Below, in pieces: positions 21,272-29,277 of a DNA stretch of 64,000 bases (position 1 is the first letter of the stretch; the number at the start of each line of letters is the position of its first letter). A program made the position numbers and the translations under genes. The DNA comes from Primorskyibacter flagellatus (GTDB taxonomy: Bacteria; Pseudomonadota; Alphaproteobacteria; Rhodobacterales; Rhodobacteraceae): contig NZ_FWYD01000001.1 in NCBI RefSeq assembly GCF_900176485.1, positions 496,001 through 560,000 on the forward strand. Reading direction: 5' to 3'. The notes under the pieces are model-generated. The model was not told where the DNA came from. It ran no database searches and was given only the letters and a program-made list of their open reading frames with translations.

Positions 21272-22204
21272 TCACGTCCGTATTTGACGACGCGCACGGG
21301 CGCGCAGGATGTCGCAGAACTCCATCGCGGCCTCGCCCAGCGGCTCTTTCCGGCGAGTCACCAGCCCAAACCCGGCAAGTCTGATTTCGGGACGTATTGG
21401 CAAGCGGATGAACAACCCGGCCTTTTCATAGGCCTCGATCACGGCTTCGGGCAGCAGTGCCAGGGCGTCCGACACCTGCACAAGGTTCAGAATCAACAGG
21501 ATCGACGAGCATTCAATCGTGTTCGTGGGCCGTCGCACGCGTTCGTGGTCGAAGGCCGCATCCAGTACATGCCGCGAGGGGTTTGTGCCCGGTTGAAGCG
21601 CCCAGGCGCAATTGGCGAGATCTGCAAGGCGCGTGACGCCTGCGCTTTCCAATGGATGCCCAGACCGGGCGACGACCACCAGCCTTTCCTCGGCAAGTGG
21701 CTCGAAGGTGAATTTGCTCCTTTGCCGTTCATCACTGAACCGTCCCACGGCAAGGTCGATGAGACTGCCCTCAAGCTGGTCGAGGATACCGTCGCTTGTC
21801 TCGCCGTGGAGTTCGACCATCAGTTGCGGCCGCTTGCGCTTTATCTCAGCCACGGCCCTGGCCACCAGATCGGGGGCCGCGCCGGTAATCGCCCCAATCG
21901 ACAGGGTGCCGTATCCTCCGGAGCGACGGGCGTGAAATTCGTCTGAAAACCGCCTGAGGCGCGAAAGCTGTGCCCGCACATTGGCAATGACGAACTCCCC
22001 CAACGGTGTCGGGATCAGACCGCGTGGCTTTCGTTCGAACAGGCTGCTTTCAAAGATATCTTCGACGTCGCGCAACATTTTTGACGCGGTGGATTGTGTC
22101 ATGTTCATTGCATCGGCTGCGCGATGCGTTGTTCCGTGATCGGCCAAAGCCACGATCAGTGACATGTGCCGGATTTTCAGTTGCGCGGTGATATCCCGTT
22201 TCAA
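21272..22204 (-). CDS. LysR-family regulator, probably of the adjacent tct operon
   Basis: 310 residues with an N-terminal winged HTH (TTHRAADAMNMTQSTASKML) and a C-terminal substrate-binding domain of periplasmic-protein type (from about residue 95). Such regulators usually act on the divergent operon, here tctCBA, with a 269-bp intergenic region. Similar LysR proteins (GbpR/CbbR-like) govern sugar acid or aromatic acid use. The start is a TTG, and no ATG offers a complete HTH, so the exact first residue is unsure. Confidence 0.88.
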   Translation of the reverse strand: MKRDITAQLKIRHMSLIVALADHGTTHRAADAMNMTQSTASKMLRDVEDIFESSLFERKPRGLIPTPLGEFVIANVRAQLSRLRRFSDEFHARRSGGYGTLSIGAITGAAPDLVARAVAEIKRKRPQLMVELHGETSDGILDQLEGSLIDLAVGRFSDERQRSKFTFEPLAEERLVVVARSGHPLESAGVTRLADLANCAWALQPGTNPSRHVLDAAFDHERVRRPTNTIECSSILLILNLVQVSDALALLPEAVIEAYEKAGLFIRLPIRPEIRLAGFGLVTRRKEPLGEAAMEFCDILRARARRQIRT

Positions 22205-22473
22205 GTATCTACGACCTGTCAGAGCGATCGTGTTTCGCGATCGCAGAGCCCAATTTATTCATTGGAACGTTATCACAGCGCTGGATAGCGTCAATCCGGA
22301 GGAGCGTGACTGAACAAGCCAACACACTTGAACGCAACGCGATCACACCAAAGCGGTGACGCGTCGCCGTGTGACCAGATCCCATAGGGCTTCGGTCGCC
22401 GTATCAGCCGATGAATACCGGCGGCGGGCACGGTCAGAAGTGACGCACTGAAAAAACAACTAGGAGGATACGC

Positions 22474-23445
22474 ATGCAATTTGTGAAAACCGCAGCAGCC
22501 CTTGGTGGCCTGTTGATTCTGGCTGGCACCGTTTCGGCGCAGGAATATCCCGAACGGCCAATTCAACTGATCGTGCCCTGGGGTGCGGGTGGCGGCACCG
22601 ACGCCGTGGGTCGCCTTCTGGGTGCCGAGATACAACGCGAACTGGGCGTGCCGGTCAATGTGGTGAACCGTACCGGTGGGTCCGGCGTGGTCGGCCACAG
22701 CGCGATCGCCAACGCGGATCCAGACGGCTACACCATCGGCATCATGACCATCGAAATTGACATGATGCACTGGCAGGGCCTGACCGAACTGACCTATGAA
22801 GACTTCGACATTCTGGCCATCGTCAACGCCGATCCCGGCGGCGTCATGGTCTCTGCTGAGTCCGGCTTCGACAGCGTCGAGGCGCTGCTTGAAAGCATCA
22901 AGAGCGAACCTGCGGGCACCTACAAGGCCTCCGGCACCGGTCAGGGTGGCATCTGGCATGTCGGCCTTGCCGGCTGGCTGCTCTCCGAGGATCTGGCCCC
23001 CGATCACGTCACCTTCGTGCCCAGTCAGGGTGCCGCGCCGGGCCTGACCGATATGGTCGCGGGCGGCGTGGATATTGTTCCCTCCTCGCTGGCCGAAGGG
23101 CGCTCGATGATCGACGCCAACCGCGTGGTCGCGCTGGCAACCATGTCCGCAGAACGACAGGACGCGTTTCCGGATGTGCCGACACTGGCTGAAACCACCG
23201 GATCCGACTGGACGGTTGCGGTCTGGCGGTCGGTGGCCGCTCCGGACGGGCTTCCCGATGACGTCAAGACCAAGCTGATGGACGCGGTAGAAGTGGCGTA
23301 TAATTCGGACGCATACCAGACCTTCATGGCAGACCGCGGCTTTGGCCTTCGTTGGGCAAAGGGTGACGATGCGACCGAGATCGTGGCCAATGACGACGCC
23401 GCCTTTGGCGAGGTTATGAAACAGGCCGGACTCGCCGCAGAATAG
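22474..23445 (+). CDS. tctC: Tripartite tricarboxylate transporter, substrate-binding protein TctC
   Basis: Periplasmic binding protein of the TTT family. It has 323 residues with a Sec signal peptide ending VSA-QE near residue 22. The family signature YPERPIQLIVPWGAGGGTDA is followed by the GGSGVVGHSAIANADPDGYT loop, which forms the ligand pocket. It starts behind AGGAGGATACGC. First of a tctCBA operon; binding protein genes are often expressed most strongly. The substrate is a carboxylate, but citrate versus other acids cannot be decided from sequence. The divergent LysR gene is the likely regulator. Confidence 0.93.
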   Translation: MQFVKTAAALGGLLILAGTVSAQEYPERPIQLIVPWGAGGGTDAVGRLLGAEIQRELGVPVNVVNRTGGSGVVGHSAIANADPDGYTIGIMTIEIDMMHWQGLTELTYEDFDILAIVNADPGGVMVSAESGFDSVEALLESIKSEPAGTYKASGTGQGGIWHVGLAGWLLSEDLAPDHVTFVPSQGAAPGLTDMVAGGVDIVPSSLAEGRSMIDANRVVALATMSAERQDAFPDVPTLAETTGSDWTVAVWRSVAAPDGLPDDVKTKLMDAVEVAYNSDAYQTFMADRGFGLRWAKGDDATEIVANDDAAFGEVMKQAGLAAE

Positions 23446-23574
23446 CGCCGAGCGATAAAGGTCTTTCTTCCGGGCAGGGCCGGGTGCGTATGTCATGTCC
23501 ACCTGGCCCTTTTCCGCTATGCCGCTGATCGCCGGATACCAAGCAGATAAAGACACGAAAACAGGACATAACGG

Positions 23575-24048
23575 ATGCGCGTCACCGACCTTACCTTGGG
23601 ACTACTGACTCTTCTGGGCGGCATCGCGATCTATATCTCGGCAATCGAATTTCAGGCTATCCCCGGCCAAGCCTACGGTGCCGGGACGATGCCACGCGCG
23701 GTCGCGCTGGTGACAGGTTTGACGGGACTTTTCATGATCGTAAAGGCGGTTATGGAGGGCGAACGCCTGCCCGGACTGAACCTGGCTGACTGGACCCAAA
23801 GCCCTGCGGCCATCGCCCGGCTGGTCTCGGTTCTGGTCCTTATTGTGGCCTATATCGCGCTGTCCCCTGTACTGGGCTTCCTGCCCACGGCCGTCGCGGT
23901 GATGACAATCGGCATGCTCATCCTACGGGTTCGCTGGTGGATCGCCGTGATTATCGCGCTGGTTGCCGCCATTGCCATCCAGCAAAGTTTTGGCCGCCTG
24001 TTGCTGGTGCCACTGCCGCGCAGCGATTTCCTTTCTTTTTTATGGTGA
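23575..24048 (+). CDS. tctB: Tripartite tricarboxylate transporter, small membrane subunit TctB
   Basis: 157-residue protein with four predicted membrane helices (about 8-28, 38-56, 80-100 and 118-145). It has the weakly conserved TctB character, including the GAGTMPRAVAL stretch after helix 1. It lies between tctC and tctA; the tctC-tctB gap is 129 bp and tctA begins 7 bp after its stop. It partners TctA in a sodium-coupled importer. Confidence 0.9.
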   Translation: MRVTDLTLGLLTLLGGIAIYISAIEFQAIPGQAYGAGTMPRAVALVTGLTGLFMIVKAVMEGERLPGLNLADWTQSPAAIARLVSVLVLIVAYIALSPVLGFLPTAVAVMTIGMLILRVRWWIAVIIALVAAIAIQQSFGRLLLVPLPRSDFLSFLW

Positions 24049-24055
24049 ATACCCA

Positions 24056-25558
24056 ATGTCCACGGTGATCGACGCCGCGCAACTTGTTTTTCAGCCCTAT
24101 GTGCTGTTGGTCATCCTCTGCTCGGCCGCCTTCGGCATGTTCGTGGGCGCCATCCCCGGACTGACCGCAACCATGGCCACCGCACTGCTGGTGCCGGTGA
24201 CTTTCTTCATGGACCCGGTGCCAGCAATCGCCACCATCGTGACAGCCACCGCGATGGCGATCTTTGCGGGCGACATTCCCGGCACGATGTTGCGGATGCC
24301 CGGCACGCCTGCCAGCGCGGCCTATGTGCAGGACGCCTATGCGCTGACGAAACAGGGCCGCCCGGAGGCCGCGCTTGGTGCCTCTCTCGTCTTCTCTTCG
24401 ATCGGCGGCATCTTCGGGACGCTGGTGCTGATCACCGCGTCGCCGGTTTTGGCCGAGATCGCGCTGAAGTTTTCCTCCTTCGAGTATTTCTGGCTGGTCG
24501 TTCTGGGCTTATCCTGCGCAGTTTTCATCTCTCCCGGCTCTCCGGCGCGGGGTTTGGTCGCTCTGTTCATCGGATTGTTCGCCGCGACCATCGGACTGGA
24601 GAACCCCGCAGGTGCGCCACGCTATACAATGGGGTCGGTCGAGCTGATGGGAGGCGTGCAATTCATCCCCGCGATGATCGGTCTGTTTGCCGTGTCCGAG
24701 GTTATCCGTACCTTCATCAAGCGTGGTGAAGAGGTGCGTCCGCCCGCAACACCGGGCAAGGGAATCTTTCGTCAGCAGGCGAAGAACCTGGTCACCTACC
24801 CGGTCCAAGCCCTGCGCGGCAGCGCGATGGGTACCGCCATCGGCGCATTGCCCGGTGCCGGGGCGGATATCGCCGCGTGGATCTCGTTTGCTATCTCGAA
24901 GAAATTCTCGAAAACGCCCGAGAAATTCGGAACAGGCCATGTCGAGGGGTTGGTAGAGGCCGGGGCCTCGAACAACGCCGCGATGTCGGGGGCGTGGATT
25001 CCGGCGCTGGTTTTTGGCATTCCCGGCGACTCGATCACTGCGATCGTGATCGGCGTACTTTACATCAAGGGGATCAACCCCGGTCCGATGGTGTTCATCA
25101 CGCAGCCGCAGATGATCTATGCGGTGTTCATCGTTTTCCTGCTGGCCAATCTGATCATGCTGCCACTGGGCTGGCTGGCGATCAAGGGCGCGCGGCAAGT
25201 GTTGTCGATCCCTCAGAAGGTGCTGATGCCGGTCATCCTGATGTTCTGCATGGTCGGGTCCTTTGCCATCAACAACTCGGCTTTCGGCATCGGCATCATG
25301 CTTGTCTTCGGCGTCATCGGTTTCTTGATGGAGGAAAACGACATCCCCATCGCCCCGGCAATCCTCGGGCTGGTGCTGGGACCAATGCTGGAGCAGAACT
25401 TTGTCACGTCGATGATAAAGTCAGACGGCAGCTTCATCGCTTTTTTCGAGCGCCCCATCGCCGCCGGGCTTGGCCTCTTCACCATCGCGGTCTGGATGAT
25501 CCCGCTACTGCTATTGCTGCTGCGCCGCCGTCCCCCCGCCGGTGTTTCAGAGCCCTAA
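24056..25558 (+). CDS. tctA: Tripartite tricarboxylate transporter, large membrane subunit TctA
   Basis: Permease of 500 residues with about 11-12 membrane segments. Conserved TctA elements are FGMFVGAIPGLTATMATALL at the N-terminus, GDIPGTMLRMPGTPASAAYV, and a second internal-repeat motif GSAMGTAIGALPGAGADIAA. The later stretch NNAAMSGAWIPALVFGIPGDS is also typical. The ATG at 24056 lies 7 bp after the tctB stop; an upstream in-frame ATG is inside tctB. Terminal gene of the operon. No clear terminator is seen directly after it. Confidence 0.95.
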   Translation: MSTVIDAAQLVFQPYVLLVILCSAAFGMFVGAIPGLTATMATALLVPVTFFMDPVPAIATIVTATAMAIFAGDIPGTMLRMPGTPASAAYVQDAYALTKQGRPEAALGASLVFSSIGGIFGTLVLITASPVLAEIALKFSSFEYFWLVVLGLSCAVFISPGSPARGLVALFIGLFAATIGLENPAGAPRYTMGSVELMGGVQFIPAMIGLFAVSEVIRTFIKRGEEVRPPATPGKGIFRQQAKNLVTYPVQALRGSAMGTAIGALPGAGADIAAWISFAISKKFSKTPEKFGTGHVEGLVEAGASNNAAMSGAWIPALVFGIPGDSITAIVIGVLYIKGINPGPMVFITQPQMIYAVFIVFLLANLIMLPLGWLAIKGARQVLSIPQKVLMPVILMFCMVGSFAINNSAFGIGIMLVFGVIGFLMEENDIPIAPAILGLVLGPMLEQNFVTSMIKSDGSFIAFFERPIAAGLGLFTIAVWMIPLLLLLLRRRPPAGVSEP

Positions 25559-25846
25559 GCCCCTGCCCCTCACGGGAACATACGTTTGAGAATTAGACCC
25601 GGCAGTTGGTGAACCGGAATATCTTTGAACGCGTCTTTCCAAACGTCTTATGTTGATGTGTGTGTCGGCGGCTTGACGAAAGGCTTGCCTCTCCCGGCAA
25701 ACCGCAAGGTCATGGCTTGCATGACTGGCGGCAAGGCGGATTCCAGATTGTCCTCAAGGTGCCAGCAGTTTTTCGGGAACCTTCGCGCAACTTGACCGTT
25801 GCCTTGCAGAGCGCGCCCGACGCGTCGAACTCGGAAGGAAATGATA

Positions 25847-25915
25847 ATGCATAATATTTTTTACATCATCGGTGTTGTAGTCGTTGTAGTGGCAATCGTT
25901 GGCTTCGTGCTGTGA
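25847..25915 (+). CDS. Very small membrane protein, 22 residues
   Basis: A tiny gene behind GGAAGGAAATGATA. The whole product is one hydrophobic helix (N-terminal MHNIFYIIGV, then a valine-rich stretch to GFVL). An in-frame ATG at 25841 would add two residues. Upstream DNA has no competing gene for 290 bp, and a GC-rich dyad follows at about 25933-25967. The size and composition match short one-helix proteins often left unannotated. It could also be chance, but a clean binding site followed by an entirely hydrophobic product argues otherwise. Confidence 0.5.
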   Translation: MHNIFYIIGVVVVVVAIVGFVL

Positions 25916-26464
25916 TCGAATAATGTCTGTTGGCGGGCCTTTTGGCTGCACCTGAGTCATAGGCCCGCAAGACGACAGAGCCTCCAATCGGCAATATGCT
26001 GTCAGCGCGTATCGGTAGTGTGGCTCTTACAGCGAATTCGGTTTTTTTTGATGGTCAGAGCCGTGCTTAGGCGGGCAAGGCCCTGAGCAGGTGCGATTTT
26101 CAGATGAACACAACCCGGGGCCGCCAAAATCTATCAACGTGACGCGCTGGCGGCAACCAAGCGGTCGATGGCCAGCTCGGCGGCGGCATAAGGCGAGCTC
26201 TTGCTTAGAATGCAACGTTTTCGGGTATGAAACTCTGCTAGGTTTTGTTGCCTAGATTTTGTTGGTTCGGCACCGCTGATCCACCTCCCACACACCTCAA
26301 AAGTTTGAAAATCCGGTAGATGCGGGGCATTGCCAATCGCGATCGCTATTATTATCGCTGCGGCACCGTTGCCATGATTTGCATCGCAACCACCGCTCGG
26401 GCTTGCGGCTCTGGTCGCGCAATGCAAGCGTGTTACAAAGACGATCAAACCGGAGAGTACGAAA
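25916..26464. other. 549-bp intergenic region with no recognised gene
   Basis: It holds a dyad GCGGGCC/GGCCCGC (25933-25967, 22-nt loop) just after the 22-codon gene, possibly its terminator though no U-tract follows. There is also a run of eight T at about 26042-26049. A leftward frame of about 100 codons in 26134-26448 has no binding site and an unlikely composition, so it is not called. Otherwise nothing is seen. Confidence 0.4.
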
Positions 26465-26743
26465 ATGATTCAATCCAAGGCTTTTCTCGTGGGTCCGTTG
26501 TTCCTGCTGGGTCTGTCCGCCTGTGAAACCGTGCCTTCCGATGGCGGCGCAAGCCGTGGGGACTATGTCAGCGTACCGGAATCGGTCTCCTCAATCGCGG
26601 CATCCTATCAGGATCTGACCACGGCAAGGCTTCGGAAAGAGGACGGGTGCTATTGGTACACGCATCGCGGGCCGGTTGAGACGACCGAACTGCCCGTGCG
26701 CACAGACAATGGCAGCCCGATCTGCACCGGCCCGGTCAGCTAA
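26465..26743 (+). CDS. Small secreted lipoprotein, function unknown
   Basis: 92 residues. A signal peptide with hydrophobic core GPLFLLGLS ends in the lipobox LSAC, so lipidation at Cys20 is expected. The mature part is Ser/Thr-rich (SVPESVSSIAASYQDLTTARL), with further cysteines in EDGCYWYTHRGP and SPICTGPVS that could form a disulfide. The ATG follows GGAGAGTACGAAA. Short lipoproteins with this GCYWY(T/R) segment recur in Rhodobacteraceae, but no role is known to me. It is convergent with the L,D-transpeptidase gene, 11 bp away. Confidence 0.75.
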   Translation: MIQSKAFLVGPLFLLGLSACETVPSDGGASRGDYVSVPESVSSIAASYQDLTTARLRKEDGCYWYTHRGPVETTELPVRTDNGSPICTGPVS

Positions 26744-26754
26744 GTTTCAGCGTG

Positions 26755-27399
26755 TTACAATGTCCCGCCATCTGTCGGGTACAGATAGGCGGTGACGCCG
26801 GTATTCACCTGCTCGTACAGCGCATTGATATGCGGCATCACCATCCGCACACATCCTGAACTGGCCCGCGTTCCGACAGAACGCGGCGCAGGCGTCCCAT
26901 GAATACGCAAATATGTGTCGCGATTGCCGACAAAAAGATACAGCGCCCGTGATCCCAACGCGTTCGCCGGACCTGGAGCCATACCACCTGCCCAGTGCGC
27001 ATATTTCTCAGGCTCGCGTTTGATCATCGTCGCAGTGGGGGTCCATCGGGGCCACTTCGCCTTGCGTTTGATCGTGTAAACGCCCGGCTCGTACAGATTA
27101 TCGCGCCCGATTGCCACGCCGTAGCGCATGGCCGTGCCGTCTTGCTGGATGTGGTACAAGTAGCGCGCGACCGCATCGACATGAACGTCCCCCGGCACCA
27201 GATCCGGATTGGCCTTTACCAAAGTTGGCAGAAACCGAGGGTGCAATCCCCATGGATTGCTGGTTCTCAAGTCAAATCCCGCAGGCGTCACCTGCGCATC
27301 CCAAGCCTCCCAATCGCTGGGCGCTGCGAAAGCAGGCCCGACAAAGGCCGGCGCAGCCAGCGCGCCCAGTACGCCAATCATTTTGCGTCTTGTAAACAT
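26755..27399 (-). CDS. L,D-transpeptidase (YkuD domain), Tat-type leader
   Basis: Peptidoglycan or lipoprotein cross-linking enzyme of the periplasm. 214 residues. The N-terminus MFTRRKMIGVLGALAAPAF looks like a signal peptide with a twin-Arg pair. The YkuD catalytic motif is complete: His167 in HGTPAPRSVGT and nucleophile Cys183 in ASSGCVRM. Family members make 3-3 cross-links or tether outer-membrane proteins to peptidoglycan. The ATG at 27399 follows GAAAGGTATCGC. It lies in a cluster of envelope genes (lipoprotein, M48 protease) without evident operon structure. Confidence 0.9.
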   Translation of the reverse strand: MFTRRKMIGVLGALAAPAFVGPAFAAPSDWEAWDAQVTPAGFDLRTSNPWGLHPRFLPTLVKANPDLVPGDVHVDAVARYLYHIQQDGTAMRYGVAIGRDNLYEPGVYTIKRKAKWPRWTPTATMIKREPEKYAHWAGGMAPGPANALGSRALYLFVGNRDTYLRIHGTPAPRSVGTRASSGCVRMVMPHINALYEQVNTGVTAYLYPTDGGTL

Positions 27400-27615
27400 G
27401 CGATACCTTTCGAACTTTTCGCACCAAATGCCGAACCCCGGCACATGGCTTTCGTCTCATGAAACCGTCAAACTCTAGGCAGGTTCAAATGCAATCGCTC
27501 CTTTAGCTGATCTTTTTTGCAAGATGAGGTGTTGAGGTTGCAGGTGCCGCGAGGTCAGGCACCGGCAAATGCGCGCCCGATGGATAATGCGCCGCCCATC
27601 ATGGAAAAGAAAAGC

Positions 27616-27849
27616 TCAGGTTTTCTTGCGCGAATAGACGCCCTCGGGAAGCGAAAGTGCCGCTGCGAGATCCCGCATCTGCGAAATCGAAAGCGTAATC
27701 GTGTTCACCCGGTCCGTGCGCGGATCGTATTGTTCAACAGTGATGCATTCTTCAAATCCGTTGACCACCACATCCTCTTGCAAGGGGGTTTCGCCCTCGT
27801 CCACGAGGGTCACAACGGTCGCGTCGAATTCGTGCTCTATGCTGAACAT
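27616..27849 (-). CDS. Conserved-looking hypothetical protein, 77 residues
   Basis: Soluble acidic protein beginning MFSIEHEFDATVVTLVDEG. It has alternating beta-like stretches and a C-terminal helix (ISQMRDLAAALSLPEGVY). No signal peptide, membrane helix or known motif is seen. Codon use matches neighbours and the composition is protein-like. It diverges from the M48 protease gene. Function cannot be assigned. Confidence 0.7.
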   Translation of the reverse strand: MFSIEHEFDATVVTLVDEGETPLQEDVVVNGFEECITVEQYDPRTDRVNTITLSISQMRDLAAALSLPEGVYSRKKT

Positions 27850-28022
27850 GGCACCAGCCTATCGGTGGGGGAGACATCTGTGCAAGCACTGCTTTGGCAA
27901 GCTAGACGTTCTTGCAGTGCCTCCTGTCCCCTGACATTGGCCTACCCCTTGAATTGCCACCTTGGCCGGGTCAAACTGACCCCCGTTGCCTTCCGGGCCC
28001 CCTATTCTGTTCAGGACATCGC

Positions 28023-28742
28023 ATGCGCTGGTTACTTCCTATCGCTCTTCTTCTCTTTGCCGGCTGCGAAGTGATCGAGACACCCGCCCCGCCGCCGCAA
28101 AAGTCCTCGGCGCAGGCCGCCCAGCCCAGTGATGCCGCGCGACGGCTTCGGGCGCAACGCGCAGCCCAGCAATTTGTCAGCGTCGTCAACATTATGGAGC
28201 CTATCGCCGAATCGGAATGCCGCCGTCGCGCGCCGGGGATGAATTGCGATTTCCTGATTGTTGTGGATGACCGGCCCGGTCAACCACCCAATGCGTTTCA
28301 AACCCTCGACAGATCGGGCCGGCCGGTTGTGGCCTTCAATCTCGCGCTTATCGCAAGTGTCGAGAATGCCGATGAACTGGCCTTTGTGATGGGCCATGAA
28401 GCGTCGCACCATATTCTTGGCCACCTTGCCCGCAGCCGCAATAACGCAATCGCGGGGGCCGTGATCCTGTCCGGGCTTGCCTCACTGTCGGGCGCTGATG
28501 CGGCCGGGATCCGCAGCGCCGAAGAGTTTGGCGCCGCCGTGGGCGCACGGACCTATTCCAAGGATTTTGAGCTTGAAGCCGATGAGTTGGGCACGATCAT
28601 CACCAGCCGTGCGGGGTTCAACGCCATACGCGGTGCTGCGTTTTTCACCCGGATCCCCGATCCGGGAAACCGGTTCCTCGGCAGCCATCCTCCGAATTCT
28701 GCGCGCATCGACATTGTGCGTCGTACCGCCGCTCGCCTTTGA
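28023..28742 (+). CDS. M48-family zinc metalloprotease lipoprotein
   Basis: Predicted outer-envelope protease, 239 residues. The signal peptide ends in a lipobox with Cys15 (LLFAGC). The zinc-binding HEASH is at residues 125-129 in FVMGHEASHHILGH, and the third ligand is in the FELEADELG motif. The HPPNSARIDIV segment near the C-terminus is typical of BepA/LoiP-like M48 enzymes, which trim misassembled outer-membrane proteins. It has no TPR domain, so it is closer to LoiP/YcaL than BepA. The start at 28023 is chosen for the intact lipoprotein signal. Confidence 0.9.
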   Translation: MRWLLPIALLLFAGCEVIETPAPPPQKSSAQAAQPSDAARRLRAQRAAQQFVSVVNIMEPIAESECRRRAPGMNCDFLIVVDDRPGQPPNAFQTLDRSGRPVVAFNLALIASVENADELAFVMGHEASHHILGHLARSRNNAIAGAVILSGLASLSGADAAGIRSAEEFGAAVGARTYSKDFELEADELGTIITSRAGFNAIRGAAFFTRIPDPGNRFLGSHPPNSARIDIVRRTAARL

Positions 28743-29072
28743 TTTGGAAGTCCGGCCGGAGAACGCCGTCGGGGATGGGTTTCCGGCGGTTTGATAGAAT
28801 TGTTCAAACTGAAACAAGCCATATCAGGCTGAACCGTGGCGTCCGACATGATGTAACGTGGGGTCGGATTTGCTTTGGACCATCTGCTGCGGAATGAACC
28901 AACGCGAAAAGGCACAAGCCGGTTCCGTCCGGAAACGAAGCGGTGCCATTCTACGGTCAAGGGCCATTACTGATCCAGCCTTGCGCGGTAATACGGCCGT
29001 CCACTCAACATATCGGGGTGATTCTTGCGAAAACACCGGCGCGTCACGCCGATCTTCGAATATCCAACGGAG
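28743..29072. other. Intergenic region before tRNA-Leu
   Basis: It contains a GCCGGA/TCCGGC dyad at 28755-28787 shortly after the protease stop. At 29073-29089, ACCCTG and CAGGGT form a small hairpin directly beyond the tRNA 3' end that could stop tRNA transcription. Leftward frames here lack starts and look like noise. Confidence 0.4.
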
Positions 29073-29088
29073 ACCCTGCAAAACAGGG

Positions 29089-29174
29089 TGGTACCCAAGG
29101 CCGGACTCGAACCGGCACGCCCGTTAAGGCGGGGGATTTTGAATCCCCTGCGTCTACCATTCCGCCACTTGGGC
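29089..29174 (-). tRNA. tRNA-Leu(CAA)
   Basis: An 86-nt cloverleaf on the minus strand with encoded CCA. The acceptor stem GCCCAAG pairs with CTTGGGT (G-U at 1-72). The anticodon stem is GGGGA/TCCCC around loop TTCAAAA, giving anticodon CAA, which reads UUG codons. The long variable arm (CGCCTTAACGGGCG) and T-arm GCCGGTTCGAGTCCGGC fit class II tRNA-Leu. Its 5' half lies inside the 39-bp repeat that bounds the mobile element. The sequence upstream of the tRNA, including its promoter, therefore belongs to the element. Confidence 0.95.
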
Positions 29175-29175
29175 A
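29137..29175. repeat. attL: left 39-bp attachment repeat
   Basis: This 39-bp sequence, from the tRNA anticodon loop to one base beyond the 5' end, is repeated exactly at 35238-35276 in the same orientation. It starts TTTTGAATCCCC and ends CACTTGGGCA. The integrase gene starts 102 bp away. Exact direct repeats bounding an integrase gene at a tRNA are the hallmark of site-specific integration. Confidence 0.93.
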
Positions 29176-29183
29176 CACTGAAA

Positions 29184-29214
29184 ATACTAGGTTTTTTCGT
29201 CTACTTGCCTTCAA
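29184..29214 (-). promoter_or_regulatory. Candidate element-borne promoter for tRNA-Leu
   Basis: On the minus strand TTGAAG and TAGTAT lie 19 bp apart. The -10 box is 9 bp before the tRNA 5' end. Because this lies inside the element, transcription of the host tRNA would depend on it after integration. The long spacer and moderate boxes make it tentative. Confidence 0.4.
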
Positions 29215-29239
29215 GGCACCCCGTTAGTAACATCATAAC

Positions 29240-29258
29240 GTCTACCAAACGTCTACCA
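29240..29258. repeat. Left integrase arm sites: two GTCTACCA octamers
   Basis: GTCTACCA occurs at 29240-29247 and 29251-29258, an 11-bp direct period. It lies 64 bp inside the attL repeat and just ahead of the integrase gene. The same paired octamers with the same spacing occur near attR, and the octamer also occurs once inside each attachment repeat. This is the layout expected of arm-type sites. Confidence 0.7.
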
Positions 29259-29277
29259 ACTAAACTCAGGGGATTAG

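Noticed and set aside
22291-23556. Leftward 421-codon frame opposite tctC
   Set aside because: Covers tctC in antisense; tctC has a signal peptide, binding site and family motifs, so the long antisense frame is a by-product of base composition.
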